A program made the position numbers and the translations under genes. Below the pieces are notes generated by a model. That model saw only the letters and a program-made list of their open reading frames with translations. It did not search any database and was not told the DNA's origin. A stretch of DNA of 64,000 bases from Janthinobacterium rivuli (GTDB lineage: Bacteria; Pseudomonadota; Gammaproteobacteria; Burkholderiales; Burkholderiaceae_D), in NCBI RefSeq assembly GCF_009208735.1, contig NZ_WFLJ01000013.1, positions 62,001-126,000 on the forward strand, read 5' to 3'. Positions 9,401 to 16,484 of the stretch are shown piece after piece. Within the stretch, counting starts at the first letter, position 1. Each line of letters opens with the position of its first letter.

Positions 9401-12216
9401 CCAGCCTGGGCGGCAATGTGTCGCTGCGCGCGGGCGAGACGTATACGCAGACGGCCAGCGAAGTACTAGCCACCGGCGCGGGTGCGAATGGCGGCTTGCC
9501 TGGCGATATCAGCATCGTGGGCAAGAATGTGCTGATCAAGGAGGCGTACAACAGCAATGCCAGCGAGCAGCACACGACCTTCAGCAAGGTGGCCCTTGGC
9601 GGCACGGTTAATGTGCCGATTGTCGATGCCGTAAAAAGCATCGGCAGCCTGGCAAAAGCAGCCGAACAAACGAAGGACTCGCGCATGCAGGCACTGGCGG
9701 CCGTGACTCTGGCATCGAAGGCCACGGATCTGGCTGGCATGGCTTCGAAGGGATTGACCAACACTGCTGGCATCAAGATCAGCGTCAGCCTGGGCAGCAG
9801 CAAGAGCGAAAGCGACATGCACCAGAGCAGCAGCACGGTGGTCGGCAGCGCGGTCAATGCTGCGGGCAACGTCAGCATCGTTGCGACCGGGGCAGGGGCG
9901 GACAGCGACTTGACGGTAGCTGGCAGCAAGATTGCTGCAGGCGGCAATCTTACCTTGTTCGCCGACGACAAGATCAACCTGCTTGCAGCACAAAATACGG
10001 CGACGCAAACGAGCAAGAACAGCAGCAGCGGTTCCAGCATCGGCGTCGGCTATACCTTCGGCGGCGCGCAGAATGGCTTCAGCCTCGATATTGCGGCCAA
10101 CCAGGCGCGCGGCAAGGCCGATGGCACGGACAATTACTACACCAACACCTATGTGACAGCAGGCAAGACCGCGACCGTCATCAGTGGTGGCGACACGACC
10201 TTGCAAGGCGCGATCCTGGCGGCGGACGCGGTCAAGGGCGCCATCGGTGGCAACCTGAACATTATCAGTCTGCAGGATACGAGTACCTACGCCAGCAAGA
10301 GCAGCAGCGCGGGCTTCAACATGAGCTTGTGCATTCCCCCTGCCTGCTATGGCGCCAGCAGCATCGGCGGAAGCGTCTCGAAGAGCAAGGCCAAAGGTGA
10401 CTTTGCCAGCGTCACGGAACAAAGCGGCATCAAGGCGGGCGACGGCGGCTTCCAGATCAACGTCGCCGGCAATACCGATTTGCAGGCCGGCGTGATTGCC
10501 AGCAGCGGCAAGGCCATCACAGATGGCAAGAACTCGCTGATCACGGGCACCTTGACGACGAGTGAGCTGCAAAACAAGGACCAGCATTCGGCGAGCGGGT
10601 TCAGTTTGAGCGGATCAGTCAGTGGAAAGTTAGGTGACCAGACTACGGCAAGCACTGCAAAAGATAAGGCTGCAGTGGGTGCGAAATCGGCGCCAGGGGG
10701 GACTGGAGGTATTGGTAACGTATCCGGTAGCCAGAGCAGTACGACAAACTCGGGCATCAGCGGCGGTACTATCCTGATCACGGATGCAGCTAAGCAGCAA
10801 GCACTGTCAGGCAAGACAGCGACGGAAATGCTGGTCGAACTCAACCGCGATGTGCGCAGCGATCAGGACCAAAGCGGGGCGCTGACGAAAAGTTGGGACG
10901 GTCGCGCACTTGATTCTGAAGTGCAATCGCAGATCAAGATTACTCAGGCATTCAATGACATATCCCCCAAATTGATTGCAAATTTTGCAGCATCGAAGTC
11001 TGAAAATCTGAGAGCAATGGCAGATGTGGAACGAGATCCAGAAAAACAATTGGAATTGATCAATTCCGCAAAACAATGGGAGGAGGGCGGCATCTATCGC
11101 ACCGCATTACATAGTGTGAATGGCTTGCTTACAGGTGGCGTTGCAGGTGCATTGGGCGCCGGAGCTGTTGCCAATGCCGCAACTACGCTATCCGATTTGC
11201 AAAAAAATACCCAGCAAGCATTGGAGCAGCAGGGCCTATCTCCTGACGCTGCGAAGATGATTTCGCAAGGGATTGCTGAAGTCACAGCCAGCAGCATTGG
11301 TGCGTTAGTCGGCGGAGGAAGTGGGGCTAGCACGGCAATAGCAGCGGATACAAACAATCGTCAATTGCATGAAGATGCTTTGGCCAAAGAAAAGACTTTT
11401 GCTCGTAATTTGGCTGAAAAAGCCAACTTGCAGGGTCTAAGAAACTCTCAAGGTCAAGCGTACACCGCCTCTGATTTTGAAAATGCGTTACGGAGCGCCA
11501 ATAATAAAAATCTGGGAGAAACCTGGCAAAGTAGCATGATAGTGGGGATTGATAAAAACACAAAAAGCACAGATTTGTACGACACAACTGGAATGGTTTT
11601 AACTGGAGATGGTAATGGCAACCATAAGATGGTGCAGACTGGATTGAGTTTGCCATCGAGAAATGTTATGGATTTCATTAAAAATAACGATGGTGGAAAC
11701 TACAGCTGGGATAATTCTGCCCCTCCCCCCGTTACTTCACCGAAATTCGAGAACTTCTCGGTTCCTCCTGGCTGGAGTTATGGAGGGGCAGCGTCCTCTG
11801 GCATGGATACATTAAAAATGGGGATACCACTGCCAGACTATCTATCGCTTAGCGGATCAACCAAATATCTCAATTTTGGCGTATCCATTTCCATTAATTT
11901 ACATAATGGGACAATTTATGCGGGCGGCTTTGTTCCTGATGCGGCTTCGAATGGAGCCACAGCGACTTTCGGGTATTTGCCGAGCAGCTATGAGTATAAT
12001 AGAAGCCGTGAAGATAAAGCAAAAAGCACCGATAGCTTGATGACTGGAGCATCAGCAGGATTAAGTGGCTGTGCTTACGGAGCATGTCTTGGCATTAATC
12101 ATGCAATAGGTGGGGAAACGGCGAAAGAAGTAGGCATCGGATTCGGCGGCATATCAAAAGTACCGGCCCCATCAATTAATGTCAATGTAGGAGCATCAGG
12201 CCCTATAAACCAATAA
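1..12216 (+). CDS. CdiA-like filamentous haemagglutinin / polymorphic toxin (5' partial)
   Basis: The frame is open from base 1, so the N-terminus (signal peptide and TPS domain) lies outside the window; 4071 residues are visible. In order: FHA-1-type beta-helix repeats rich in LDNTGG and NSANL motifs (about 1-1840), an AT-rich non-repeat segment (about 1848-1997), an Ala/Gly-rich stretch (about 2000-2335), the conserved block starting YLVETDPRF (2363) and ending near 2497, a second haemagglutinin-repeat stalk (about 2500-3540), a pretoxin region (about 3590-3780) and NNRQLH at 3785-3790. The motif resembles the boundary motifs that precede variable CdiA toxin domains. About 270 AT-richer residues follow, with GCAYGACLG near 4025, and are the presumed toxin. 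They loosely recall Gly-rich polymorphic toxin C-termini, but I cannot name the activity. Such proteins are exported by a CdiB partner, which is not visible here. The next gene downstream is the immunity candidate. Confidence 0.92.
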   Translation, partial: EHAGAGILAINAGQFNNQFGKITGNGKVDLTAATLDHRNATTVANQLTVNAGSLDNRAGSLAQAGTGLMNVNATGLLDNTGGNIEGNGDALVKAGTLLNNKGRIVAAQDAKLNIGSLDNTEGTVAAGRNLALTGGDIDNTKGQLQAVAGDATLKVGKLNNNAGSVFAGGNLNATLDTLNNSGSLYAAGNQTLTASGAIVNTGVIAAQGNNSLTAKSLDSSASSLIGAGMQADGKLGTAGDLTISTTQTLAAHGQNLAAGNANLTGASIDIGGSQTSATNIGLTATTGDVSTNKAVVSTPGALNITTSANLHNAEGTLQAGQLDLHVGNLDNTKGSVIQTGTGDTVIQTGNLDNSAGRIAVNSANLALGAATLTNAGGKIEHAGAGTLAITAANLQGAGGSIIGNGAVDLKAGLFDHANATTTGRSLNVQAESLSNRGGHLLQTGAGGMTVAVTGQLDNSNGEIVGNGTLSVQTGSLDNSKGKITSATSADIASTGALVNTDGVIAAATDLHLGGAIDNTRGLLQAGTGALRLDAASLRNAQGTLSAATDITAKVVGDVLNAGVLYAGRNQTLDIGGLLSNTGSLAALGNTTITAGSLSGNGLLAAGMRADGSFAAAGDLTVTARGALQAGGQNMAAGQLQLTGASIDAGGSQISAANIGLTALTGNVTSSKAVVSTNGLLAITANAANGQALINQGGSLSAGQLSLRMANLDNAKGILIQTGAGDTVIETGKLDNTGGRIAVNSANLRLQAGDLTNIDGKIEHAGKGVLDIRATNLYGQRGQLTGNGALQVAAAYIDHRNASLLAQQVGVSAGSLDNREGQITQLGTSAATVLASTRLDNSGGKIEANGNVRVETGELLNEHGRIASAQDVNVAATGKLDNTSGVIIAGRDLTLAGGKVDNTLGQLQAAGGNAQLTMDELLNAQGSLVASGNLTTTAGSVRNSGSLFAGTEQTLTVTGALENAGVILAQGNNTISANSVNSGAASLIGAGVKADGSLQTSGNLQITAQQALGAHGQVLAAGNAVLRGGSVDLGGSRSSAGNISLTATSGDVSTSGAVVTTPGALTITSGQASWNNQRGDISAGQLAVTAGNLNNQQGSIVQTGAGNTAIDLTSPAGVLDNTGGRIAVNSANLGLKAGTLTNTDGKIEHAGSGTLSLQAAQLNDQRGQITGNGALVVTAGAIDHRNASTIAQQVSVTGTILDNAGGNLTQLGKGDTSIQLTTSLDNRGGTIASNGNTTIVAPTLNNQGGKLQAAGTANLTLTANNVLDNRHGGVIAGGGNVVLGAGNLLNQGGSATAGGQLTANVVQALNNAGGLLAATGNMTVNAASVDNSAGGKLASVQGLLAVTSTGATVNNGGTLQAGGDIILRNGGLWNGQGTIAGANVTLDTHGQVFNNTQGTLAGAGTVNLQTGILDNDGGLLQSGGAMTIDTHGNALLNTNAGAYAVRHPGSAGGISSGAGLTLQTGSWNNAGGYLGAAGNITGSVGQLDNRGGQLVGKSALDLALSGLQNQGGQIQVLGNIGLNAGGGSINNQQGLIRSGAAVTVTGGTIDNASTLGANQGIEGIHVTLNSVNVSNVQGAVRADGNLAINSAGIINNTLGMLSAGSTLALQDTGPGRGLAVTNSGGTIIGGQRTDIRAGSLSGDGKVLSQKDMALDLAGNFTLNAGAEIMANGNADITIGGQLANAGKIQALSMLTLGAANFDNTVTGDINAGTTRVNVGGVLNNRGVIDGISTQLNVGTLNNVGTGRIYGDHLSIAGGTVNNDVGGGVAATIAARERLDIGVTTLNNREHGLIFSGGDMAIGGYLDGNRIATGWAGAVTNASATIEALGSLNLGASQVNVLNNHLVFEEGRMTTENISEYQPDGSDITYAEGTPGVILDRIGYNDPSDLSISLVTPGDIYHQNFIKREVIRTTYESVVVSSDPGRIIASNNLKISSGSIVNDNSHIIAGGTLDIDRAILNNKTTKGEKVVHEKGKITRYRVNNNPGLLQTGISIRPVDMTRTIPASSVSTSRNEGNANTGGQGTKPGSAVKNGVGGAAERIGGAETQVRTSAFSTEATEIRKADVSGQETNRVDGGSVVQKTDRAGNPVTDAAVGVTPGSKLDGATGIAADTGTSLNHVSTGAAGSVAAQGAATVSGAHGATGSTRTGDAARTVAVDTVSGAHVDAASGAGQHGAGVDAALLSRSSVGAVTAVSGGKGPGGAAHGGVLGQAGELGAVNAAQLSGIAGSHASSHTGLGPVAGAGIAADQVQGKGGPGGIADAAKLGRAGEIATLASTALAGVNGAQASAGTGLNPLKDVAIAASTGSAAYAGAVGGIGQVRMNGITQVKLGNPSTRAQVVRTTGSSLQIPNASLYKVSSAPSSRYLVETDPRFASYREWTGSDYLLKQVKNDPSVTQKRLGDGFYEQRLVREQVAELTGQRFVGDYTSDEQQYKALMDQGVAFAKQWDLRPGIALTAEQMAGLTSDIVWLVEQDVVLADGSTQKVLAPQVYVRVREGDIDGQGGLLAGKEVNLNLEGDLTNSGTIAGRTIVKLNAENIDNLGGRITGDAISAHARRDLNNISGTISANSELQVSAGRDINVKTSTLTSSSESGRNSFSSTNLDRLAGLYVTGNGTADSGNLLVSAGRDVNVTGASIVNTAAGGGVGIAAGRDIAITTVSSGNDQRLYDYKDRNASGSSVKETGSTLSSSGDIRLSAGDNIQLKAANVQAAETLQLSAERNIDISTARDTETRQSWYGSSSTRTTSQGSELGGKQVVMLAGNDINNAGGQVIASDKLIASAGRDINIVTTTVSNASKKGVGNSETSTVVDKVAGLYVTGTGEGNTLIAQAGRDLTLTGGVIANAGVNGQTSLVAGNNLTLNTVTVASTHDEVRNADNYRKESKTGEVGSQIIGAGNVNLQAGNDLLARAADVQAGGALALVAGNDISLLNGVATDSLDVASKVKKSGTFSSKTTTTHDLVQTSTALGTSLTGNTVDIVAGHDLKVAGSSVLAHEAANLMAKNDISIESVGLDGKEIHSKQVKKSGTFGLSKSLTSQADDGRTVTQAGSAVSGGSVTMVGGRDVAIKGSTVVADGNIDLTALRNLSIVSAENDKDTTSSSYSKKSGFIGSFTQPAFGTVKTTSDGKNTGVAQVGSQIASLGGNVSLRAGETYTQTASEVLATGAGANGGLPGDISIVGKNVLIKEAYNSNASEQHTTFSKVALGGTVNVPIVDAVKSIGSLAKAAEQTKDSRMQALAAVTLASKATDLAGMASKGLTNTAGIKISVSLGSSKSESDMHQSSSTVVGSAVNAAGNVSIVATGAGADSDLTVAGSKIAAGGNLTLFADDKINLLAAQNTATQTSKNSSSGSSIGVGYTFGGAQNGFSLDIAANQARGKADGTDNYYTNTYVTAGKTATVISGGDTTLQGAILAADAVKGAIGGNLNIISLQDTSTYASKSSSAGFNMSLCIPPACYGASSIGGSVSKSKAKGDFASVTEQSGIKAGDGGFQINVAGNTDLQAGVIASSGKAITDGKNSLITGTLTTSELQNKDQHSASGFSLSGSVSGKLGDQTTASTAKDKAAVGAKSAPGGTGGIGNVSGSQSSTTNSGISGGTILITDAAKQQALSGKTATEMLVELNRDVRSDQDQSGALTKSWDGRALDSEVQSQIKITQAFNDISPKLIANFAASKSENLRAMADVERDPEKQLELINSAKQWEEGGIYRTALHSVNGLLTGGVAGALGAGAVANAATTLSDLQKNTQQALEQQGLSPDAAKMISQGIAEVTASSIGALVGGGSGASTAIAADTNNRQLHEDALAKEKTFARNLAEKANLQGLRNSQGQAYTASDFENALRSANNKNLGETWQSSMIVGIDKNTKSTDLYDTTGMVLTGDGNGNHKMVQTGLSLPSRNVMDFIKNNDGGNYSWDNSAPPPVTSPKFENFSVPPGWSYGGAASSGMDTLKMGIPLPDYLSLSGSTKYLNFGVSISINLHNGTIYAGGFVPDAASNGATATFGYLPSSYEYNRSREDKAKSTDSLMTGASAGLSGCAYGACLGINHAIGGETAKEVGIGFGGISKVPAPSINVNVGASGPINQ

Positions 12217-12257
12217 TCGGCAGCTCCAGAATTCATCCATCTGGAAATTTTATACAT

Positions 12258-12680
12258 ATGAGCATTAAAATTAAAGAAAAAATACACTTAACATTTTTTG
12301 CCATTATATTTATTGTTTTTGTTTTTTCATTTATTAAAAATAGAACTGATATAAGCGGCCATGAAAAAATGATATTCATGGAAAATGACGTCAATGAAAT
12401 ATTAGAAAATGGAGGCAATATTGTTAGCAGAAAACCAAGAGCGCAGAGAGATTCCGCAACGTATTTTTTAACATTCAAAGATGAGGGGTGGAGTTCAGCC
12501 TTACTGCAAAAGAACATTAATACGCTTCTTTTGTTAGGATGGGAAAAACGTCGAAATAATATTTTTTGCAAAAAAGGAGTCAAATTGGAGATCAAAGAGG
12601 GACAGAGCATGCATCAAGGACAGGGGACGAATACTATAGATCTATTTTATAGTGCAAAGACCATAAAGGAATGTCAGTGA
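12258..12680 (+). CDS. Small membrane-anchored protein, candidate CDI immunity protein
   Basis: This 140-residue protein starts 41 bp after the toxin gene stop, in the same orientation, which is where a cognate CdiI is expected. The N-terminus is a short basic stretch and one hydrophobic segment (about residues 10-25, LTFFAIIFIVFVFSF), then a soluble C-terminal part with FLTFKDEGW and a single Cys near the middle and one near the end. Base composition is much more AT-rich than the FHA stalk and matches the toxin tip, as expected of a toxin/immunity module acquired as a unit. No family was recognised. The immunity role is inferred from position and composition only. A membrane anchor would fit protection against a membrane-active or membrane-translocated toxin. 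Confidence 0.7.
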   Translation: MSIKIKEKIHLTFFAIIFIVFVFSFIKNRTDISGHEKMIFMENDVNEILENGGNIVSRKPRAQRDSATYFLTFKDEGWSSALLQKNINTLLLLGWEKRRNNIFCKKGVKLEIKEGQSMHQGQGTNTIDLFYSAKTIKECQ

Positions 12681-12875
12681 ATATTAAAACTCGTCGTGAC
12701 GTTACAGTAAAAAGAGAGAGATACGCACCTATCACTTGAAATTTATGACAATGACATACAGCAATGGATCATGAGTGGTTTGATCGGTTACGCAGCAAAC
12801 TTCGTCCGTCAAGGAGGGGGGGAGAACGCGAACGGCCCAGCGGTCCTGTTGGTCTGTCGAGTGCTGCGCCCTGTG

Positions 12876-12950
12876 CTACTCGATGTACTGACGGATAGCG
12901 GTGAGAGGCCCACCGCCGCAGTTACCGGCAAGTAGGAAGGCGATCATAGT
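12876..12950 (-). pseudogene. IS200/IS605-type TnpA, C-terminal remnant
   Basis: On the minus strand the terminal codons read LAGNCGGGPLTAIRQYIE followed by a stop, which matches the conserved tail of IS200-family Y1 transposases (S-Y-F-A-G-S-C-G-G...I-x-Q-Y-I-E). Just upstream the expected WSPSY stretch is recognisable but carries a TGG-to-TGA change and a one-base loss. Only about 25 codons remain. It is a fossil of an insertion sequence in the CDI accessory region. Confidence 0.6.
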
Positions 12951-13057
12951 ACGCCAAAAAAAAAAGCGTCCTGCGGATGCTCGGATAGTTCTTCTTCCGA
13001 ATCATGCGGCTGAAAACGCCAGTCAGGCTGTTGACCTTATTGGAAACGGGACCAAAG

Positions 13058-13395
13058 AGCCGGGGGGCAAGTCCGCCATTAGTACGCGATCTCAGCTTTG
13101 GCCGTCGCGATCTGCAGCAAGTTGCGCTTTATCAAATACCGATACGGCCCGACTGACTATCCTGCTTGACACGTGAAAAGCGGCGGCGATGTGGGACATG
13201 GTAAAAGCGGTTGACAGATAAGCGCGTGCCATGGCCTCATCTCTGTCGCTATGGCGCGCCCGAAACTGCTCTAATGGCAGCGTGACAGCGCGGCGCTGCG
13301 ACCTTGGCGTATCTCTGGGCGTCTCGATGCGCTGTGATTACTAATGTGCTGAAATGAAGGCGTCATCGCCTAGAAGAATCGGGTGACAGGTGCGA
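13058..13395 (-). repeat. RAYT 3'-end repeat, copy A (degenerate)
   Basis: This segment aligns by eye along its length with the 3' part of the REP-associated transposase gene at 14306-15183 and with copy C at 15850-16230. The shared landmarks are the run GATACGGCCCGACTGACT and the block GACATGGTAAAAGCGGT. On the minus strand it would encode the C-terminal helix-turn-helix domain, but the frame is broken. It lies between the presumed cognate immunity gene and the orphan gene at 13494. Confidence 0.75.
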
Positions 13396-13493
13396 GGCGC
13401 CTTGATGCGCAGATCAGAGCACAGGGCTTCACGCCGCTTCCACCAAAAGTGGTCGTTCCTACACGTACACCAAGACCATGATAAGAGAATTCG

Positions 13494-14267
13494 ATGACTG
13501 AGAAAGTATTTGCAATAGGACTATATAGTTACACGACTCCAGCTCCAGGTGCTGATGGCTTGAAGGCGTTCTACGATTTAGTTACGTCAATTTTCCATCG
13601 TATCGGGATTGCACCAACATATTTTGCGGCCGAAGGTTTAGGTTACAAGGGCGATTTAACCAAAATTGGCGGAAGAGTATACACAAAGGCGCTGAAATCT
13701 GGTTTCTCTGATATTCATGTGATGTCATTGGTTGCAAATCCAGAAGGCAGCGCAGAGCCTGGTTATGACAGTTTTGCTTCGGCCTCTTTAAGTTATGTTG
13801 AAGAGATTGGTGAGACGTTGTTTTGTTTGGCAATTGAAGAGCGCTTCTTGGAGTTTGGCGGGGATATTTTTGAAAGCATTTTAATGTCGTGCATTGGTCT
13901 GAGGCACTGGGATTTTGGGTATGCTCTTTCTCAATTTATTGAACAGAAACCCGAATTCCATGTCCTGGGTCTGGACGGTGGAAAGCTGACTGCTGAGGAT
14001 CGAAAGCGTTTAAATAAATGGTATGCGTCACTGCCTGAAGTACGCCTCCAAAAAATTCGAGATGTCTATCCAGTAAACGTCCTAAATGATACGCAATTAA
14101 ATGCACAGGTTTCAGTTTCTCAGACCCTAGAAGATATTATTCGTGCAGATTCATTCTCTTCTTTGCGGCGGGTTGGCGATGGTCAGCTTTGGTTGTGGGA
14201 AGTCCAGCTAGGTGGTTTAGATGATCTTCGAAATATGCTTGCAACCGGCAACGTATTGATCACCTAA
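13494..14267 (+). CDS. Orphan hypothetical protein, possible orphan immunity gene
   Basis: This 257-residue soluble protein has no signal peptide or membrane segment. It begins MTEKVFAIGLYSY and contains an acidic, aromatic-rich core (CIGLRHWDFGYALSQF near residue 130-145) and a C-terminal WLWEVQLGGLDDLRNML stretch. No family was recognised. It is flanked by RAYT-derived repeats on both sides, is clearly AT-richer than the chromosome around it, and is co-directional with the toxin and immunity genes. Large monomeric proteins of this kind are often orphan immunity proteins kept downstream of polymorphic toxin loci, but that role is inferred from context only. The ribosome-binding site is weak. 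Confidence 0.6.
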   Translation: MTEKVFAIGLYSYTTPAPGADGLKAFYDLVTSIFHRIGIAPTYFAAEGLGYKGDLTKIGGRVYTKALKSGFSDIHVMSLVANPEGSAEPGYDSFASASLSYVEEIGETLFCLAIEERFLEFGGDIFESILMSCIGLRHWDFGYALSQFIEQKPEFHVLGLDGGKLTAEDRKRLNKWYASLPEVRLQKIRDVYPVNVLNDTQLNAQVSVSQTLEDIIRADSFSSLRRVGDGQLWLWEVQLGGLDDLRNMLATGNVLIT

Positions 14268-14305
14268 CGCAGGGCCGGGGTCAGGTCCGCCTTTCGTACA
14301 CGTTC

Positions 14306-15183
14306 TCAGCCTTGGCTTTCTCGATCAGCAGCAAGTTGCGCTTTATTCGCTTTATTAAATGCCGATACGGCCCGACTGACTGTCTTGATCGAGACGTGAA
14401 AAGCGGCGGCAATCTGGGACATGGTAAAAGCGGTTGAGAGATAGGCGCGTGCCATTGCCTCGTCTCTGTTGCTATAAAGGGCTTTATATTGTGCTAGTGA
14501 TAGCGCGACAGCGCGGCGTTGCTGCCTTGGCGTATCTCTGAATGCTGCGGAACGCTGCGATTGCTGATGTGCCGAAACGAAGGTGTCGTCGCCCAGAAGA
14601 GTCTGATGACAGGTGTGAGTGAGCGGACTTTCCTCGCCCATCCCGCCCGCGACAAACCGGCAGTACGCTGGGATGGCCTCTTCGCGCGTAGCGCCAAACT
14701 GGCTCAGAGCCAGTCACGCGCCAACCAGCACGGAGCTGGCGCGTCGTCCAAAAAATAGCGATGGCTGCTCCAGTGCCACTCATCGGGTGACACGACCATG
14801 TGCGCCCGGACTGGATTCAAGACGATGTAGCGGGCCAATTCCAACAGGTAGTTTTCTTTCTGGACCAAGATAGCTTTATAGCGACCTTGCAATACGTGTC
14901 CTACAAGCTTGTGGTGCAGATTGAAATGCTGGGTATATAAGCCGTTCAGTTGGCGCATGCCCTGCAACAGATTCGCCTCGACCGTTTCAACGAGCAGATG
15001 ATAATGATTGGTCATCTGGCAAAAGCTATGCACGACAAAATGGTGCCGCTCACATACCAACACAAGTACTTCTTGCCAGGCAAGGCGATCGGTATCGTCC
15101 CGGTAAATGGCGCCGCGCCGGTCGCTGTGCGAAGTAACGTGATAGAGGGCGCCGGCGAACTCAAGTCGTAGTGGTCGCGTCAT
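14306..15183 (-). pseudogene. REP-associated tyrosine transposase (RAYT), frameshifted
   Basis: Translation from 15183 gives a Y1/HUH transposase (MTRPLRLEFAGALYHVTSH...) with the metal-binding HYH in TNHYHLLVE and a candidate catalytic Tyr in KENYLLELARYIVLNPVRA. The frame stops near 14709 just after RDWL. In the next frame it continues without loss as LSQFGATREEAI... through a C-terminal domain with a helix-turn-helix (AAAFHVSIKTVSRAVSAF) to 14306. One missing base near 14707 explains the break. The left end carries GGGGTCAG (about 14279) and the right end an inverted TGACCCCG (about 15291), as expected for REP-type termini of this family, so the element spans roughly 14272-15300. RAYTs are single-strand HUH enzymes linked to REP sequences. 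Programmed frameshifting is possible but not supported by an obvious slippery site. Confidence 0.8.
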
Positions 15184-15345
15184 GCGGTAGATGGTACCTG
15201 AGCTATATACATCGGCACTGAGATTGCGCAGAGGTTTGAATGTCGGAATGGCTGAGGCCGTGTCGGAATGGCGGACTTGACCCGTCTCTCGTGACCCCGT
15301 CTCTCGGAAAACGTCCTCCGTATAATCCAGTAAAACATTGATAAT

Positions 15346-15714
15346 ATGAAAATTTCTCTCAGTTTTGCAGCAAAAAACCCTCAATTTTTAAAAAAAATAC
15401 GCCGCATTAGAGCGGACTTTGAAGGTTTTTTTGATGATTTCTCATTGGTGGATTTAACTAACCCAATTCATGAGTCAATATTAATTGGGGTGACTGATTC
15501 AAGAGAGGATGATTTTTTTGAAATAATTAAAAATAGAGATGGATACTTTCAAACTCTTGCAGGCTTGGGCGGCTTTAATGATGATGAAGCATTGAGGATG
15601 AAATTATTCCTCATAGTATCTAAATCAATATTGGCGTGCCCATTTTCAAATCCTGACAGGGAAAAATTTTCTATTCTTTTGAAAAAATGGGAGGGTGAAA
15701 TAATGAAAAGTTGA
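15346..15714 (+). CDS. Small AT-rich hypothetical protein, possible orphan immunity gene
   Basis: This 122-residue protein begins MKISLSFAAKNPQF and is rich in Phe, Asp, Glu and Lys, with no signal peptide or membrane segment. Its composition is strikingly AT-rich against the roughly 60%+ GC chromosome. It lies right after the RAYT element and before another RAYT repeat, in the same orientation as the CdiA-like gene and the other two small genes. Size and position fit a displaced immunity protein. No family was recognised and the role is inferred from context only. Confidence 0.6.
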   Translation: MKISLSFAAKNPQFLKKIRRIRADFEGFFDDFSLVDLTNPIHESILIGVTDSREDDFFEIIKNRDGYFQTLAGLGGFNDDEALRMKLFLIVSKSILACPFSNPDREKFSILLKKWEGEIMKS

Positions 15715-15728
15715 GTTTTTCCGATGAT

Positions 15729-15827
15729 CTAAGTGTCAAGACCCGCCTGGTTATAAACACGTTTAACAAATAATTCCGGTTTTTTTGCCTGCCATTTCTT
15801 CATTGCCTGAATCGGCGTTTCGTTGTT
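15729..15827 (-). pseudogene. Integrase-core transposase, C-terminal remnant
   Basis: The minus strand reads an uninterrupted tail TPIQAMKKWQAKKPELF then VKRVYNQAGLDT before a stop. This is the C-terminus of rve-type DDE transposases, where a TPI-x-A-L-K-x-W block follows the catalytic core. Only about 33 codons survive, ending at the G-rich RAYT junction near 15828. It shows that at least three different transposon families have landed in this short region. Confidence 0.65.
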
Positions 15828-15849
15828 GGGGGGGCGGGGTCAGTGGGGG

Positions 15850-16230
15850 CGGGGTCAGATCCGGCATTCGTACACGATCTCAGCCTTGGCCGTCTCGATC
15901 TGCAGCAAGTTGCGCTTTATGAAATGCCGATACGGCCCGGCTGACTGTCCTGCTTGAGACGTGAAAAGCGGTGGCGATGTGGGACATGGTAAAAGCGGTA
16001 GGCAGATAAGCGCGTCCCATTGTTCGTCTCTGTCGCTATAGCGGACCTGATATTGCGTCAATGACAGGGTGACAGCGTGGCGCTGAGGATCGGCGTATCC
16101 TTAAGTTTATCGGAGCGCTTCGATTGCAGCTGTGCTGAAATGAAGGCGTTCTCGCCCAGAAGAATCGGATGACAGGTGTGAGCAAGCGGACTGGTGTCTT
16201 TCATCTCGGTCGCGACAAACAGGCAGTAGC
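15850..16230 (-). repeat. RAYT 3'-end repeat, copy C (degenerate)
   Basis: This is the third copy of the segment seen at 13058 and within 14272-14670. It keeps the terminal GGGGTCAG motif (15848-15855; a second GGGGTCAG lies at about 15836), GATACGGCCCGGCTGACTG, GGGACATGGTAAAAGCGGT and the CAGAAGAATCGGATGACAGGTG block. Several indels break the encoded C-terminal domain. It lies downstream of the third putative immunity gene, so the RAYT copies and the small genes strictly alternate. No gene was found between it and the terminator at 16378. Confidence 0.75.
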
Positions 16231-16377
16231 GGATTTTGCAGGTGAGGGTATTTTTGAGGGTATCGGTACCTGAATGGTTTGGAAAACACTGAAAAATCAA
16301 GCGCTTAGCCAGCTCGTTGACAATTGAATGGGAGTGAGGAGCTCGCTTTAAGCGATTGATTTTAAAGTGAAAAATAT

Positions 16378-16420
16378 ATGGCCGTTGATAATTCAAAAAA
16401 TTATCAATGGCCATTTTTTT
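16378..16420. terminator. Rho-independent terminator, probably bidirectional
   Basis: A long near-perfect hairpin has arms ATGGCCGTTGATAATT and AATTATCAATGGCCAT with one bulged base and an A-rich loop, followed on the plus strand by seven T. On the minus strand the stem is followed by an AT-rich TATATTTTTC stretch, so it can also end the convergent XRE gene transcript. It marks the right border of the CDI accessory region. Confidence 0.8.
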
Positions 16421-16484
16421 GATGCGCGTCCAGTTGGACCATCGCGCCAAGGAAATGCGTGCATTGACGGCTGCATCACTCCAT

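Larger units (their letters stand above)
12681..13493. other. Gene-poor stretch of degenerate mobile-element fragments
   Basis: This 813-bp gap between two putative immunity genes has no convincing intact gene. It holds the decayed 3' end of an IS200-type transposase gene (about 12876-12950) and a diverged copy of the 3' part of a REP-associated transposase gene (about 13058-13395). The rest (12681-12870, 12951-13057, 13396-13493) shows no recognisable coding or RNA signal. A 91-codon plus-strand frame here runs across both fragments and looks accidental. Confidence 0.65.

Noticed and set aside
12901..13176. 91-codon plus-strand ORF
   Set aside because: It runs across two antisense transposase fragments, has no ribosome site and no family signature.
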